NCBI GenBank assembly: GCA_037968395.1
Contig: JBBKVK010000322.1
Coordinates: 1-64,000, forward strand
Direction: 5' to 3'
From: JADKBO01 sp037968395
GTDB lineage: Bacteria; Bacteroidota; Bacteroidia; Chitinophagales; Saprospiraceae
Length of the DNA stretch: 64,000 nucleotides
Within the stretch, counting starts at the first letter, position 1, and every line of letters starts with the position of its first letter. The position numbers were made by a program, and so were the translations under genes. The notes under the pieces are model-generated. The model was not told the DNA's origin and searched no databases. It worked only from the letters and a program-made list of their open reading frames with translations. Positions 25,287 through 34,003 of the stretch are shown one piece after another.

Positions 25287-26114
25287 TTATTTTGACTTTT
25301 TCCTACTAATTATTAATCTATTAGACGCTTTATTAACGTTTCTAGTTTTTTGTCCTTTTGCCATGATACCAGTTCTTGACCTTGGGTGTCCTCCTGAAGC
25401 TCTACCTTCACCACCTCCCATTGGGTGATCTACAGGGTTCATCGCTACACCTCTAACTCTAGGTCTTTTACCTAACCATCTTTTTCTACCTGCTTTACCA
25501 AGTACTGTTTGTTGGTGCTCTGTATTACTTGTAGTACCAATGGTAGCTTTGCAAGTTAATAATATTCTCCTTACTTCACCTGAAGGCAATTTAACAACTG
25601 CATATTTACCTTCTCTATTTGTAAGCGTTCCCACCGTTCCTGCACTTCTTGCTAAAGCGGCACCTTTACCAGGTGTCATCTCAATGCAGTGAATGTTAGA
25701 TCCCAAAGGAATATCCGACAAATAAAGTGAGTTTCCTACATCTGGTGTTGCAGTTTTACCCGCCATTATCGAATCACCTACCTTGATCTTATCAGGGCTA
25801 ATAATATATCTTTTTTCTCCGTCAGCATAGTTGATCAAAGCGATAAACGCTGTCCTATTAGGATCATATTCTATTCCTGCAACTTTTCCAGGAATACCTT
25901 CTTTATCTCTTTTAAAATCTATTATTCTATACTTTCTTTTATGCCCACCTCCAATCTGTCTCATGGTCATTTTACCATCATGGTTTCTTCCACCACTTTT
26001 AGTAAGACCAACAGTCAAAGATTTTTCAGGAGTTGCTTTAGTAATTTCAGTAAATGCATTACCAATTCTAAATCTTGTTCCTGGAGTTACTGGACTAAAT
26101 TTTCTAGTTGCCAT
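25287..26114 (-). CDS. rplB: 50S ribosomal protein L2
   Basis: One of the oldest large-subunit proteins, required for subunit association and peptidyl transfer. The 275 residues show the RNA-binding core and the C-terminal signature VAMNPVDHPMGGGEGRASGG, with the conserved His thought to matter for activity. Length is canonical. Gap of 22 bases after rplW. Confidence 0.98.
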   Translation of the reverse strand: MATRKFSPVTPGTRFRIGNAFTEITKATPEKSLTVGLTKSGGRNHDGKMTMRQIGGGHKRKYRIIDFKRDKEGIPGKVAGIEYDPNRTAFIALINYADGEKRYIISPDKIKVGDSIMAGKTATPDVGNSLYLSDIPLGSNIHCIEMTPGKGAALARSAGTVGTLTNREGKYAVVKLPSGEVRRILLTCKATIGTTSNTEHQQTVLGKAGRKRWLGKRPRVRGVAMNPVDHPMGGGEGRASGGHPRSRTGIMAKGQKTRNVNKASNRLIISRKKSK

Positions 26115-26136
26115 TTTTTAACGCTTTTCTAGTTTA

Positions 26137-26439
26137 TTAAGCTTCCGCTCCGTATATATCGAGTTCCTCACCTTCTGCTAAAGTAATAATAGCTTTTTTG
26201 TAAGAACTAACTCTTCCCTTTAAATAACCTGATCTGGTATTTCTACCTTTAACTTTACCAGGTGTTCTCATTGTATTGATGTCAGTAAATGTAACATCAG
26301 GAAACATCTCATTAAATGCTTTTCCAATCTGAATTTTATTAGCTGCCTTATCTACTACAAATGTATATTTGTTAGACTTTGAAGATAATAAATCTGCTTT
26401 TTCAGAAATAATAGGTTTGATTATAATATTCTTTATCAT
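26137..26439 (-). CDS. rplW: 50S ribosomal protein L23
   Basis: Exit-tunnel protein that docks trigger factor and SRP. The 100 residues include IIKPIISEKADLLSSKSNKYTFVVDKAANKIQI and the basic loop with RTPGKVKGR, as in the family. Gap of 9 bases after rplD. Confidence 0.96.
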   Translation of the reverse strand: MIKNIIIKPIISEKADLLSSKSNKYTFVVDKAANKIQIGKAFNEMFPDVTFTDINTMRTPGKVKGRNTRSGYLKGRVSSYKKAIITLAEGEELDIYGAEA

Positions 26440-26448
26440 GCCTTTTAT

Positions 26449-27063
26449 TTATATAAGTTTATCAATTGAACTTTCAAGAAGTACTACTTGATTTGCATTT
26501 AAGATCTCATAAGTATTCAGATCTTTTGCGACTACTACACCAGTTTTTGGTACATTTCTTCCAGAAAGATAAACATTCTTGTTGTATTCTCCAACCACAA
26601 ATAAAGTCTTCTTATTAGACAACTCCATTGCATTTATCATTGCTGCAAAGTCCTTAGTTTTTGGCGAATCGAAATTAATATCTTCAACTACAATAATGTT
26701 ACCATTAGCAGCCTTGTCAGACAAAACAGAATGTCTAGCTAATCTCCTAACTTTCTCATTCAATTTAATATCATAACTTCTAGGCCTAGGTCCAAAAACG
26801 GTTCCACCACCTTTAAAAATTGGTGACTTCAATGATCCAGCTCTAGCACCACCTGTACCCTTTTGCTTTTTGAATTTCTTGGTAGTTCTGTTTACCTCAC
26901 CTTTCTCTTTAGCTTTGTGAGTTCCTTGTCTTTGGGCAGCATTATATTGCTTAATAGCAAGATAAACAACATGCTCATTAGGAGTAATACCAAAAATATC
27001 ATCTGGTAATTCTACAGACCTTCCTGTACTTTGACCTTGTATATTTAATATATCTATCTTCAT
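26449..27063 (-). CDS. rplD: 50S ribosomal protein L4
   Basis: Tunnel-wall protein; in E. coli it also controls the S10 operon. The 204 residues contain the extended basic loop TKKFKKQKGTGGARAGSLKSP(I)FKGGGTVFGP that reaches into the tunnel. Gap of 4 bases after rplC. Whether it autoregulates here cannot be told from the sequence. Confidence 0.97.
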   Translation of the reverse strand: MKIDILNIQGQSTGRSVELPDDIFGITPNEHVVYLAIKQYNAAQRQGTHKAKEKGEVNRTTKKFKKQKGTGGARAGSLKSPIFKGGGTVFGPRPRSYDIKLNEKVRRLARHSVLSDKAANGNIIVVEDINFDSPKTKDFAAMINAMELSNKKTLFVVGEYNKNVYLSGRNVPKTGVVVAKDLNTYEILNANQVVLLESSIDKLI

Positions 27064-27067
27064 GGTA

Positions 27068-27688
27068 TTACTTTTGAATAATTACAAATGAACCTTTGTG
27101 ACCTGGTATCGCACCTTTCACTAACATTACATTTTGCTCTGGCAACATTTTAAAAACCTTTAGGTTTCTCATGGTAACAGTTTTGTTACCCATTTGACCA
27201 GCCATCTTCATACCTTTAAATACTTTAGATGGAGTAGCAGAAGCACCAATTGAACCTGGAGCCCTTAATCTATTGTGTTGTCCATGCGTTGCATCTCCAA
27301 CACCACGGAATCCGTGACGTTTCACAACACCTTGAAAACCTTTACCTTTTGAAGTACCGCTAGCACTGATTTTATCACCTTCAGCGAATATATCTTCAAT
27401 TGTAACTAGATCTCCAACAGTCTTGTCGAGATTACAATCCCTAAACTCAACTACTTTCTTTTTGGGAGTGGTATTAGCAGCTCCAAAATGACCCATTAGG
27501 GCATTTGGAGTTCTTTTTTCTTTTGCTTCCCCAGCAGCTAATTGTAGTGCATAGTAGCCATCAGTATCAGGTGTTTTTACCTGAGTCACAACGTTTGGAG
27601 TTACCTCCAAAACAGTGCAAGCTACATATTTGCCAGCGCCATCAAATACGCTAGTCATCCCTACTTTTTTACCAATTAAACCATTCAT
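27068..27688 (-). CDS. rplC: 50S ribosomal protein L3
   Basis: Early-assembly protein near the peptidyl-transferase centre. The 206 residues start MNGLIGKKVGMTSVFDGAGK and hold the signature GFQGVVKRHGFRG...DATHGQHNRLRAPGSIG and the later KMAGQMGNKTVT, whose Gln is the usual methylation site. It follows rpsJ after 85 bases, the widest gap in the S10 part. Confidence 0.97.
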   Translation of the reverse strand: MNGLIGKKVGMTSVFDGAGKYVACTVLEVTPNVVTQVKTPDTDGYYALQLAAGEAKEKRTPNALMGHFGAANTTPKKKVVEFRDCNLDKTVGDLVTIEDIFAEGDKISASGTSKGKGFQGVVKRHGFRGVGDATHGQHNRLRAPGSIGASATPSKVFKGMKMAGQMGNKTVTMRNLKVFKMLPEQNVMLVKGAIPGHKGSFVIIQK

Positions 27689-27721
27689 AGTTTATTATTT
27701 TGGCGAAGAATATATACCTAA

Positions 27722-27742
27722 GCAAACAAGTTTGCAAAGACA
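27722..27742 (-). promoter_or_regulatory. Palindrome and promoter-like box between rpsJ and rplC
   Basis: GCAAAC-AA-GTTTGC (27722-27735) is a perfect 6-bp inverted repeat. Overlapping it on the minus strand is TGTCTTTG (27742-27735), close to the -7 box TAnnTTTG. It could be an internal promoter or leader element for rplC onward. Evidence is modest. Confidence 0.35.
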
Positions 27743-27773
27743 AAATTCTCTTATTTTAAATTTCATTAAAAAA

Positions 27774-28082
27774 TTAAGTCAATTTGACTTGTATATCTAC
27801 ACCACTTGGAAGTTCAAGCTTTGAGAGTGCATCCACCGTCTTTTGGGTAGGAGTAAATATTTCTATCAATCTCTTATGTGTTCGCATTTGAAACTGCTCA
27901 CGAGATTTCTTATTTACATGCGGTGAACGTAGCACTGTAAAGACTTCTCTCTCAGTGGGCAGCGGAATCGGACCCGAAATTATGGCTCCACTATTCTTAA
28001 CTGTTTTTACGATCTTCTCCGTACTCTTGTCAACTAAGTTGTGATCGTAAGAACGAAGTTTGATCCTAATTTTTTGATTCAT
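27774..28082 (-). CDS. rpsJ: 30S ribosomal protein S10
   Basis: Head protein, also the NusE antitermination factor. The 102 residues start MNQKIRIKLRSYDHNLVD and contain GPIPLPTEREVFTVLRSPHVNKKSREQFQMRTHKR, canonical for S10. A promoter-like sequence lies in the 79-base gap after fusA, so rpsJ may head a second transcript. Confidence 0.97.
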   Translation of the reverse strand: MNQKIRIKLRSYDHNLVDKSTEKIVKTVKNSGAIISGPIPLPTEREVFTVLRSPHVNKKSREQFQMRTHKRLIEIFTPTQKTVDALSKLELPSGVDIQVKLT

Positions 28083-28122
28083 GACCCTTATTAAATTATA
28101 ACTGTGTTTATCTAAACGGCTG

Positions 28123-28154
28123 CAAAGATACCATTTTAGATTTAAATATCCTAA
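28123..28154 (-). promoter_or_regulatory. Candidate promoter for rpsJ and the S10 part
   Basis: On the minus strand TTAG (28154-28151), 20 bases, then TATCTTTG (28130-28123). The -7 box is a perfect TAnnTTTG; the -33 box matches 3 of 4. The rpsJ ATG lies 40 bases downstream. Confidence 0.6.
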
Positions 28155-28161
28155 TTATTTA

Positions 28162-30294
28162 TTAAACATTTACAGATCCTTTTGCCTTTGCTATTACTTC
28201 TTCAGCAACATTTTTAGGCGCAGGAGCAAAATGTGAAAATTCCATTGTACTACTAGCTCTACCAGAAGTGATTGTACGAAGATCTGTTACATACCCAAAC
28301 ATCTCTGCTAATGGTGCCTCTGCTTTAACTGAAACAGCTCCACCTCTAGAATCTTGACCTTTTGGTAAACCCCTTCTTCTGTTAAGATCTCCAATTACAG
28401 ACCCAACATATTCTTCTGGAGTTACAATTTCAATTTTCATAATAGGCTCAAGAAGAACTGGCTTTGCTTTTACAGCAGCTTCTCTAAAACCTTCTTTCGC
28501 ACAAAGTTCGAAAGCTAATGGCTTAGAATCCACAGCATGTGTCTTTCCATCATATATTCTTACTTTCATACTATCAATGTTGAATCCAGCAAGTATACCA
28601 TTATCCATCATTGAGATAAAACCTTTTACAATACTAGTATGATATTCTTTTGGAATTGATCCTCCAAATATATTATTTACGAATTGCATTTTTGTTTTAC
28701 CTGACTTAAAGTCATCACTTTCCAAAAATTCTTCGTCAGCTGGTCCTAATTCAAAAGACATTTCTGCGAAAAGTCCAGATCCACCTGATTGCTTCTTTAA
28801 CCTTTCAGTATGGTCAACCATATTAGTTAAAGCCTCTTTATAAGTAACTTGTGGAGGTCCTTGGCTACACTCAACTTTAAATTCTCTTCTTAATCTATCA
28901 ACAATGATCTCTAAGTGAAGCTCACCCATACCACTAATAATGGTTTGGTTAGTATCTTCATCATATCTCACTTTGAAAGTTGGATCCTCTTCAGCTAATT
29001 TTGCTAAAGCCATTCCTAATTTATCTAGATCACTTTGAGTTTTAGGCTCAATAGCAACACCAATTACTGGTTCAGGGAATACCATTGATTCTAATATAAT
29101 AGGATGACTTTCATCACACAATGTATCTCCTGTTCTAATATCTTTAAATCCTACACCTGCTGCAATATCTCCTGCTTCAACCCTATCAATTGGGTTTTGC
29201 TTGTTAGAGTGCATTTGGTATAATCTTGAAATTCTTTCTTTATTATCAGATCTTGTATTCTTAACATATGATCCAGCATCCAATGATCCAGAATAAACTC
29301 TGAAGAAAGCAAGTCTACCAACATATGGATCTGTAGCTATCTTAAATGCGAGAGCACAAAAAGGCTCTGTTACAGATGGCTTTCTTAAGACTTCTTCACC
29401 AGTTTTAGGGTGTGTACCTTTTACTGCTTCAACATCCATTGGTGAAGGTAAAAATGCACAAACTGCATCCAAAACTGCTTGAACTCCTTTATTTTTAAAG
29501 GCTGATCCACACATCATTGGTACAAATTTATTATCAAGTACCGCTCCTCTTACTGCGTTGATCATTTCTTCTTCTGTAATACTATCAGAGTCTTCAAAGA
29601 ATTTCTCCATTAATGACTCATCGTATTCCGCTATAGCTTCAAGAAGTTTTTCTCTCCACTCCATTACTGTATCTTTAAGATCAGCAGGAATTTCGATAGT
29701 TTCGAAAGTCATGCCCATATCATCCTCATTCCAAACAATTGCTTGGTTTGTGATAAGGTCAACTACACCTCTAAATGTCTCTTCTGCACCAATAGGTACT
29801 TGAAGAGGAATAGCTTCTGAACCCAACTTCTCTTTTACGTCTTTTACAACAGAAAAGAAATCAGCACCTGATCTATCCATTTTATTAACAAATCCGATTC
29901 TAGGCACATTATAATTATCAGCTAGTCTCCAGTTAGTCTCAGATTGAGGCTCAACACCAGATACAGCACAAAATAAGAATACCAAACCATCTAATACTCT
30001 TAATGATCTATTTACCTCTACTGTAAAATCAACGTGACCTGGAGTATCAATGATATTCATTGGATATTCCTGTGTCTTCCAAAACCATTTAGTTTTAGTC
30101 GCTGCAGAAGTAATTGTAATTCCTCTTTCTTGCTCTTGCTCCATCCAGTCCATAGTAGCAGCTCCATCGTGAACTTCGCCAATCTTGTGACTCATTCCAG
30201 TATAATACAATACTCTTTCAGTAGTAGTTGTCTTACCTGCATCAATGTGAGCAGCAATACCAATGTTTCTGGTAAATCTTAAATCTGTAGCCAT
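28162..30294 (-). CDS. fusA: Translation elongation factor G
   Basis: GTPase that drives translocation of tRNA and mRNA on the ribosome. The 710 residues have the G motifs AHIDAGKTTTTER (G1), ITITSAATK (G2), DTPGHVDF (G3) and NKMD (G4), followed by domains II-V including the domain IV segment QFVNNIFGGSIPKEYH. The length is that of the classic elongating EF-G. It lies between rpsG (33 bases) and rpsJ, as in the str operon; tuf, which often follows, is missing here. Confidence 0.98.
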   Translation of the reverse strand: MATDLRFTRNIGIAAHIDAGKTTTTERVLYYTGMSHKIGEVHDGAATMDWMEQEQERGITITSAATKTKWFWKTQEYPMNIIDTPGHVDFTVEVNRSLRVLDGLVFLFCAVSGVEPQSETNWRLADNYNVPRIGFVNKMDRSGADFFSVVKDVKEKLGSEAIPLQVPIGAEETFRGVVDLITNQAIVWNEDDMGMTFETIEIPADLKDTVMEWREKLLEAIAEYDESLMEKFFEDSDSITEEEMINAVRGAVLDNKFVPMMCGSAFKNKGVQAVLDAVCAFLPSPMDVEAVKGTHPKTGEEVLRKPSVTEPFCALAFKIATDPYVGRLAFFRVYSGSLDAGSYVKNTRSDNKERISRLYQMHSNKQNPIDRVEAGDIAAGVGFKDIRTGDTLCDESHPIILESMVFPEPVIGVAIEPKTQSDLDKLGMALAKLAEEDPTFKVRYDEDTNQTIISGMGELHLEIIVDRLRREFKVECSQGPPQVTYKEALTNMVDHTERLKKQSGGSGLFAEMSFELGPADEEFLESDDFKSGKTKMQFVNNIFGGSIPKEYHTSIVKGFISMMDNGILAGFNIDSMKVRIYDGKTHAVDSKPLAFELCAKEGFREAAVKAKPVLLEPIMKIEIVTPEEYVGSVIGDLNRRRGLPKGQDSRGGAVSVKAEAPLAEMFGYVTDLRTITSGRASSTMEFSHFAPAPKNVAEEVIAKAKGSVNV

Positions 30295-30327
30295 TTTATG
30301 CTATCGTATTTTTATTTTAATAATTTA

Positions 30328-30795
30328 TTATGCTCTAAAGTGTGCAAAAGCTCTATTAGCTTCAGCCATTCTATGAGTATCCTCTCTTCTTTTAACAGAA
30401 GCTCCTTCCCCTTTACTTGCTGCAATTAATTCTGCCGCTAGTTTTTCTGCCATTCCTTTTCCACTTCTCTCTCTTGCGAATCTTACGACCCACTTCATAC
30501 CAATAGATGTTCTTCTTTCAGGTCTGATCTCTGTAGGAATTTGGAAAGTTGCCCCTCCAATTCTTTTTGATCTTACCTCAACACCTGGCATTACATTTTC
30601 TAAAGCTTTCTTCCACACTTCATGTGGGTCTTCACCAGTTTTTTCTTTTATTCTATCACATGCATCGTAAAAAACAGCAAAAGTCGTACTCTTCTTGCCA
30701 CTAAACATCATGTTGTTGATGAACATAGTTACCCTTGGATCATTGAATACTGGATCCGGTTGGACAACTCGCTTTTTTGGTTTTCTTTTCCTCAT
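30328..30795 (-). CDS. rpsG: 30S ribosomal protein S7
   Basis: Primary binder of the 16S rRNA 3' major domain and part of the E site. The 155 residues begin MRKRKPKKRVVQPDPVFNDP and contain GGATFQIPTEIRPERR and the C-terminal EDTHRMAEANRAFAHFRA. Gap of 34 bases after rpsL. Confidence 0.97.
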   Translation of the reverse strand: MRKRKPKKRVVQPDPVFNDPRVTMFINNMMFSGKKSTTFAVFYDACDRIKEKTGEDPHEVWKKALENVMPGVEVRSKRIGGATFQIPTEIRPERRTSIGMKWVVRFARERSGKGMAEKLAAELIAASKGEGASVKRREDTHRMAEANRAFAHFRA

Positions 30796-30829
30796 ATCTT
30801 ATTTATGACTGTATATATACTTTAAAAAA

Positions 30830-31198
30830 TTAAGCTTTTTTAGTTCCGTACTTAGATCTACTTTGCTTACGAGCACTAACTCCAGCTGTATCTAATGCAC
30901 CCCTTACTATGGTATATCTAACCCCTGGTAAATCTTTCACCCTACCACCTCTAATTAATACTATAGAGTGCTCTTGTAAGTTGTGACCTTCACCTGGGAT
31001 ATAGGCAATAACTTCTATACCATTGGTCAACCTTACTTTTGCCACTTTCCTAAGGGCAGAGTTAGGCTTCTTTGGTGTAGTTGTATATACTCTGGTACAA
31101 ACTCCTCTTTTTTGCGGACAAGAATCAAGAGCTCTTGATTTTGACTTGGCAACGATCTTTTTTCTACCGTTTCTAACTAACTGATTGATAGTTGGCAT
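30830..31198 (-). CDS. rpsL: 30S ribosomal protein S12
   Basis: Decoding-centre protein and first gene of the superoperon. The 122 residues start MPTINQLVRNGRKKI. Lys43 (TPKKPNSALRK) and Lys88 (RVKDLPG), the positions altered in streptomycin-resistant mutants, are both wild type. The leader is about 57 bases long from the predicted start site. Confidence 0.98.
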   Translation of the reverse strand: MPTINQLVRNGRKKIVAKSKSRALDSCPQKRGVCTRVYTTTPKKPNSALRKVAKVRLTNGIEVIAYIPGEGHNLQEHSIVLIRGGRVKDLPGVRYTIVRGALDTAGVSARKQSRSKYGTKKA

Positions 31199-31262
31199 AT
31201 TATAAATTGTATTAAATAACTTAAATTCAATGTTTTACATATCTTTTTCTCAAAAGAGACCG

Positions 31263-31293
31263 CAAAAGTACAACTAATTTCTTTAATACCAAA
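31263..31293 (-). promoter_or_regulatory. Main promoter of the ribosomal superoperon
   Basis: On the minus strand TTTG (31293-31290), exactly 19 bases, then TACTTTTG (31270-31263). Both boxes match the Bacteroidetes consensus TTTG / TAnnTTTG perfectly. It is the best promoter in the window. Confidence 0.88.
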
Positions 31294-31704
31294 GATTATT
31301 TTTAAAATAAAAGTTAAATTTTGATAATATAACAGAGTGATTTAGTTGACCTTATGCATATTCGCTTCTGACACCAATTACTTTCATTCTTTATATATTA
31401 ATTATCTTAAATGTGTTAAGCATTGGTTTCAAATTAAATAAAATCTTTAGCATCTTCAAATTGACAAATTTTATGCCTCAAATTATGCAATTTACTTAAT
31501 CGAAAAACTAAATTTTTATTTCTGATAAATTGCTATAGTCGCATTCGATAAAAGCAAGGCAAAAAAGAAAATTCATATTTTTATTTTACTCTTTTTACTA
31601 AAAAATAACAAGATTATTAATCTCATTTTCACTGTAAAATTACGATCAATTTAAAGTGAAATATCATTTTATGGTTAAAATATTAAACCTAATGATAAGA
31701 TATC
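31294..31704. other. Divergent spacer between rpsL and tkt
   Basis: About 410 AT-rich bases with no gene, RNA, strong hairpin or repeat that I can support. It separates the rpsL promoter from the tkt promoter. Confidence 0.6.
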
Positions 31705-31735
31705 TTGCAATTGGGCAATCAAAAACTCATATTTG
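31705..31735 (+). promoter_or_regulatory. Candidate tkt promoter
   Basis: TTG (31705-31707), 20 bases, then CATATTTG (31728-31735), one base from TAnnTTTG. Its position makes an upstream translational start at 31705 impossible and supports the ATG at 31780. Confidence 0.6.
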
Positions 31736-31779
31736 CAACTTATTTAATTATTCAATGCATTAAACTCAATTTTATTAAC

Positions 31780-33813
31780 ATGAATGACATTGCAACACGG
31801 TCGGCGGACAACATTAGGATATTAGCAGCAGCTATGGTAGAAAAAGCAAACTCGGGTCACCCAGGTGGGCCAATGGGAGGAGCTGATTTTATCAATATAT
31901 TATATTCCGAATTTTTAACGTTTGATCCTGACGATTTATCATGGACTAATAGAGATAGATTTTATTTAGACCCAGGTCATATGTCTGCTATGTTATATGC
32001 CCAATTGCATTTATGTGGTAGCTACACAATGAGTGATTTGCAAAATTTCAGGCAATGGCACAGCCCAACTCCAGGACACCCAGAACTTGACTTAAAAAAG
32101 GGTATTGAAAATACTTCTGGACCTTTAGGGTTAGGTCATGCATTTGGTGCTGGATCAGCAATAGCTGAAGAGTTCCTAAGAGCAAGGTTTGGAAATTGGA
32201 TGTCACATTATACCTATTTGTATATATCAGATGGTGGTGTTCAAGAAGAAATTTCTCAAGGTGTTGGTAGAATAGCTGGTCACTTAGGTTTGGGAAAAAT
32301 CATCATGTTTTATGATGCAAATGATATTCAACTATCTACAGTTGTTGACGAAGTGACTGGTGAAGACACAGCTAAAAAATATGAAAGCTGGAATTGGCAT
32401 GTGATTACTATTGAAGGTAACAACCCTGATGCTATTAGAAAAGCGTTAAAAGAAGGCCAAAAAATGACTACCAAGCCTACCTTAATAATTGGTAAAACAG
32501 TGATGGGTAAAGGCGCCGTTAAAGAAGATGGATCCTCTTATGAAGGCGAAGTTGAAACACATGGAAAACCTTTGGGATCTTCAGCGGCATCATTTAACAA
32601 AACCATTGAAAACCTTGGCGGTAACGCTGATCATCCATTTCATGTATTTGACGATGTAAAATCACACTACCAGTCAGTCCTAAACGAGAAGAGAAAGCTG
32701 GTTGCAACAAGAAAAGAGGAAGAAAAGGCTTGGAGGTCATCAAACAAAGAACTTGCAGCAACACTTGACAAATATTTAGACCAAGATTTATCCAATTTAG
32801 ATTGGAGTCAAATAGTTACTAAAGAAAATGATGCGACTCGAAATGCATCATCATCAGTAATGTCATATTTGGCTGACAATGTAGGAAACATGATAGTCTC
32901 ATCTGCAGACTTATCAAATAGTGACAAAACAGATGGTTTCCTAAAAAAGACCAAAGCATTCCAAAAGGGAGACTTTAATGGAGCGTTTTTGCAAGCTGGT
33001 GTATCCGAATTAACAATGGCGGCACTGTGTACTGGCATGGCTTTGCATGGCGGGGTAATACCTGTATGTGCTACTTTTTTCGCATTTAGTGACTATATGA
33101 AACCTGTGTTAAGAGTAGCCGCTCTAATGGAAATACCTGTTAAGTTTATTTGGACACATGATGCATTTAGAGTTGGGGAAGATGGGCCCACACATCAACC
33201 TATAGAACAAGAAGCTCAACTTAGGTTACTAGAAAAACTTAAAAATCATTCAGGCCATAGTAGCTTTATTGCTTTAAGGCCGGCTGATGGTCCCGAAACA
33301 GTAATGTCATGGAAGTATATGTTAGAAGAAAATAAACGCCCTTCTGGTTTAATCTTATCTAGACAAAACATAAAGCAATTACCGACAAATATCACTCAAA
33401 GCAGACAAGAGAATGCTTCAAATACAGAAAAAGGTGCTTACATAGTAATTGATACAGATGGTACACCAGATGTAATACTAATAGCAAATGGATCTGAAGT
33501 GGCTACTTGTGCAGCTGCTCAACCATTATTAAATGATCAAGGCATTAAAGCGAGAATAATATCAATTCCTTCTGAAGGACTCTTTAGAGCTCAATCTAAA
33601 TCATATCAATCAACAGTAATTCCTACAAATATCCCAAGATTTGGATTAACAGCTGGATTACCAGTAAACTTAGAAGGTGTGGTAGGATCGGACGGAAAAG
33701 TATTTGGTTTAGAACACTTTGGATATTCTGCACCGTATACCGTTTTGGATGAAAAATTTGGATTTACTGCAGACAATGTTGTAAAACAGGTTAAAGAACT
33801 GTTGGGTAAGTAG
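31780..33813 (+). CDS. tkt: Transketolase
   Basis: Thiamine-diphosphate enzyme of the pentose phosphate pathway that moves two-carbon units between sugar phosphates. I chose the ATG at 31780 (677 residues, MNDIATRSADNIRILAAAMV), which fits the family; a TTG-initiated frame 25 codons longer would overlap the promoter. Substrate and cofactor motifs are in place: ANSGHPGGPMGGAD, the cofactor motif SDGG (150-153) with N181 thirty residues after D151, and DAFRVGEDGPTHQPIEQ in the pyrimidine domain. The usual GDG of the cofactor motif reads SDG, a variant I associate with a Bacteroidetes subgroup. It is monocistronic. Confidence 0.93.
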   Translation: MNDIATRSADNIRILAAAMVEKANSGHPGGPMGGADFINILYSEFLTFDPDDLSWTNRDRFYLDPGHMSAMLYAQLHLCGSYTMSDLQNFRQWHSPTPGHPELDLKKGIENTSGPLGLGHAFGAGSAIAEEFLRARFGNWMSHYTYLYISDGGVQEEISQGVGRIAGHLGLGKIIMFYDANDIQLSTVVDEVTGEDTAKKYESWNWHVITIEGNNPDAIRKALKEGQKMTTKPTLIIGKTVMGKGAVKEDGSSYEGEVETHGKPLGSSAASFNKTIENLGGNADHPFHVFDDVKSHYQSVLNEKRKLVATRKEEEKAWRSSNKELAATLDKYLDQDLSNLDWSQIVTKENDATRNASSSVMSYLADNVGNMIVSSADLSNSDKTDGFLKKTKAFQKGDFNGAFLQAGVSELTMAALCTGMALHGGVIPVCATFFAFSDYMKPVLRVAALMEIPVKFIWTHDAFRVGEDGPTHQPIEQEAQLRLLEKLKNHSGHSSFIALRPADGPETVMSWKYMLEENKRPSGLILSRQNIKQLPTNITQSRQENASNTEKGAYIVIDTDGTPDVILIANGSEVATCAAAQPLLNDQGIKARIISIPSEGLFRAQSKSYQSTVIPTNIPRFGLTAGLPVNLEGVVGSDGKVFGLEHFGYSAPYTVLDEKFGFTADNVVKQVKELLGK

Positions 33814-33947
33814 TCTTGTGTATAAAAGATCAAGTAAATACCTAATATTTAAAGCTTAGAACATCAGTCCATTACTGCAATAATCGAGATCATTATATTC
33901 TAAAACATGATTAATATCAGTTAAGGTATTGAGTTTGAGTCGGCAAT

Positions 33948-33971
33948 GCTGTTAAATAATCATTTAACAGC
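33948..33971. terminator. Hairpin between convergent tkt and ftsX-like genes
   Basis: A perfect 10-bp stem (GCTGTTAAAT with its complement), loop AATC, in the 190-base convergent gap. It lacks a T run on either side, so termination is plausible by position rather than proven. Confidence 0.45.
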
Positions 33972-34003
33972 TATAAGCTTGAAGGCACTTAATTAAACTT
34001 GAA

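Noticed and set aside
30034..30282. Plus-strand open frame of 82 codons across the fusA start region
   Set aside because: It is the antisense of the highly conserved EF-G G-domain and has no independent coding signal.
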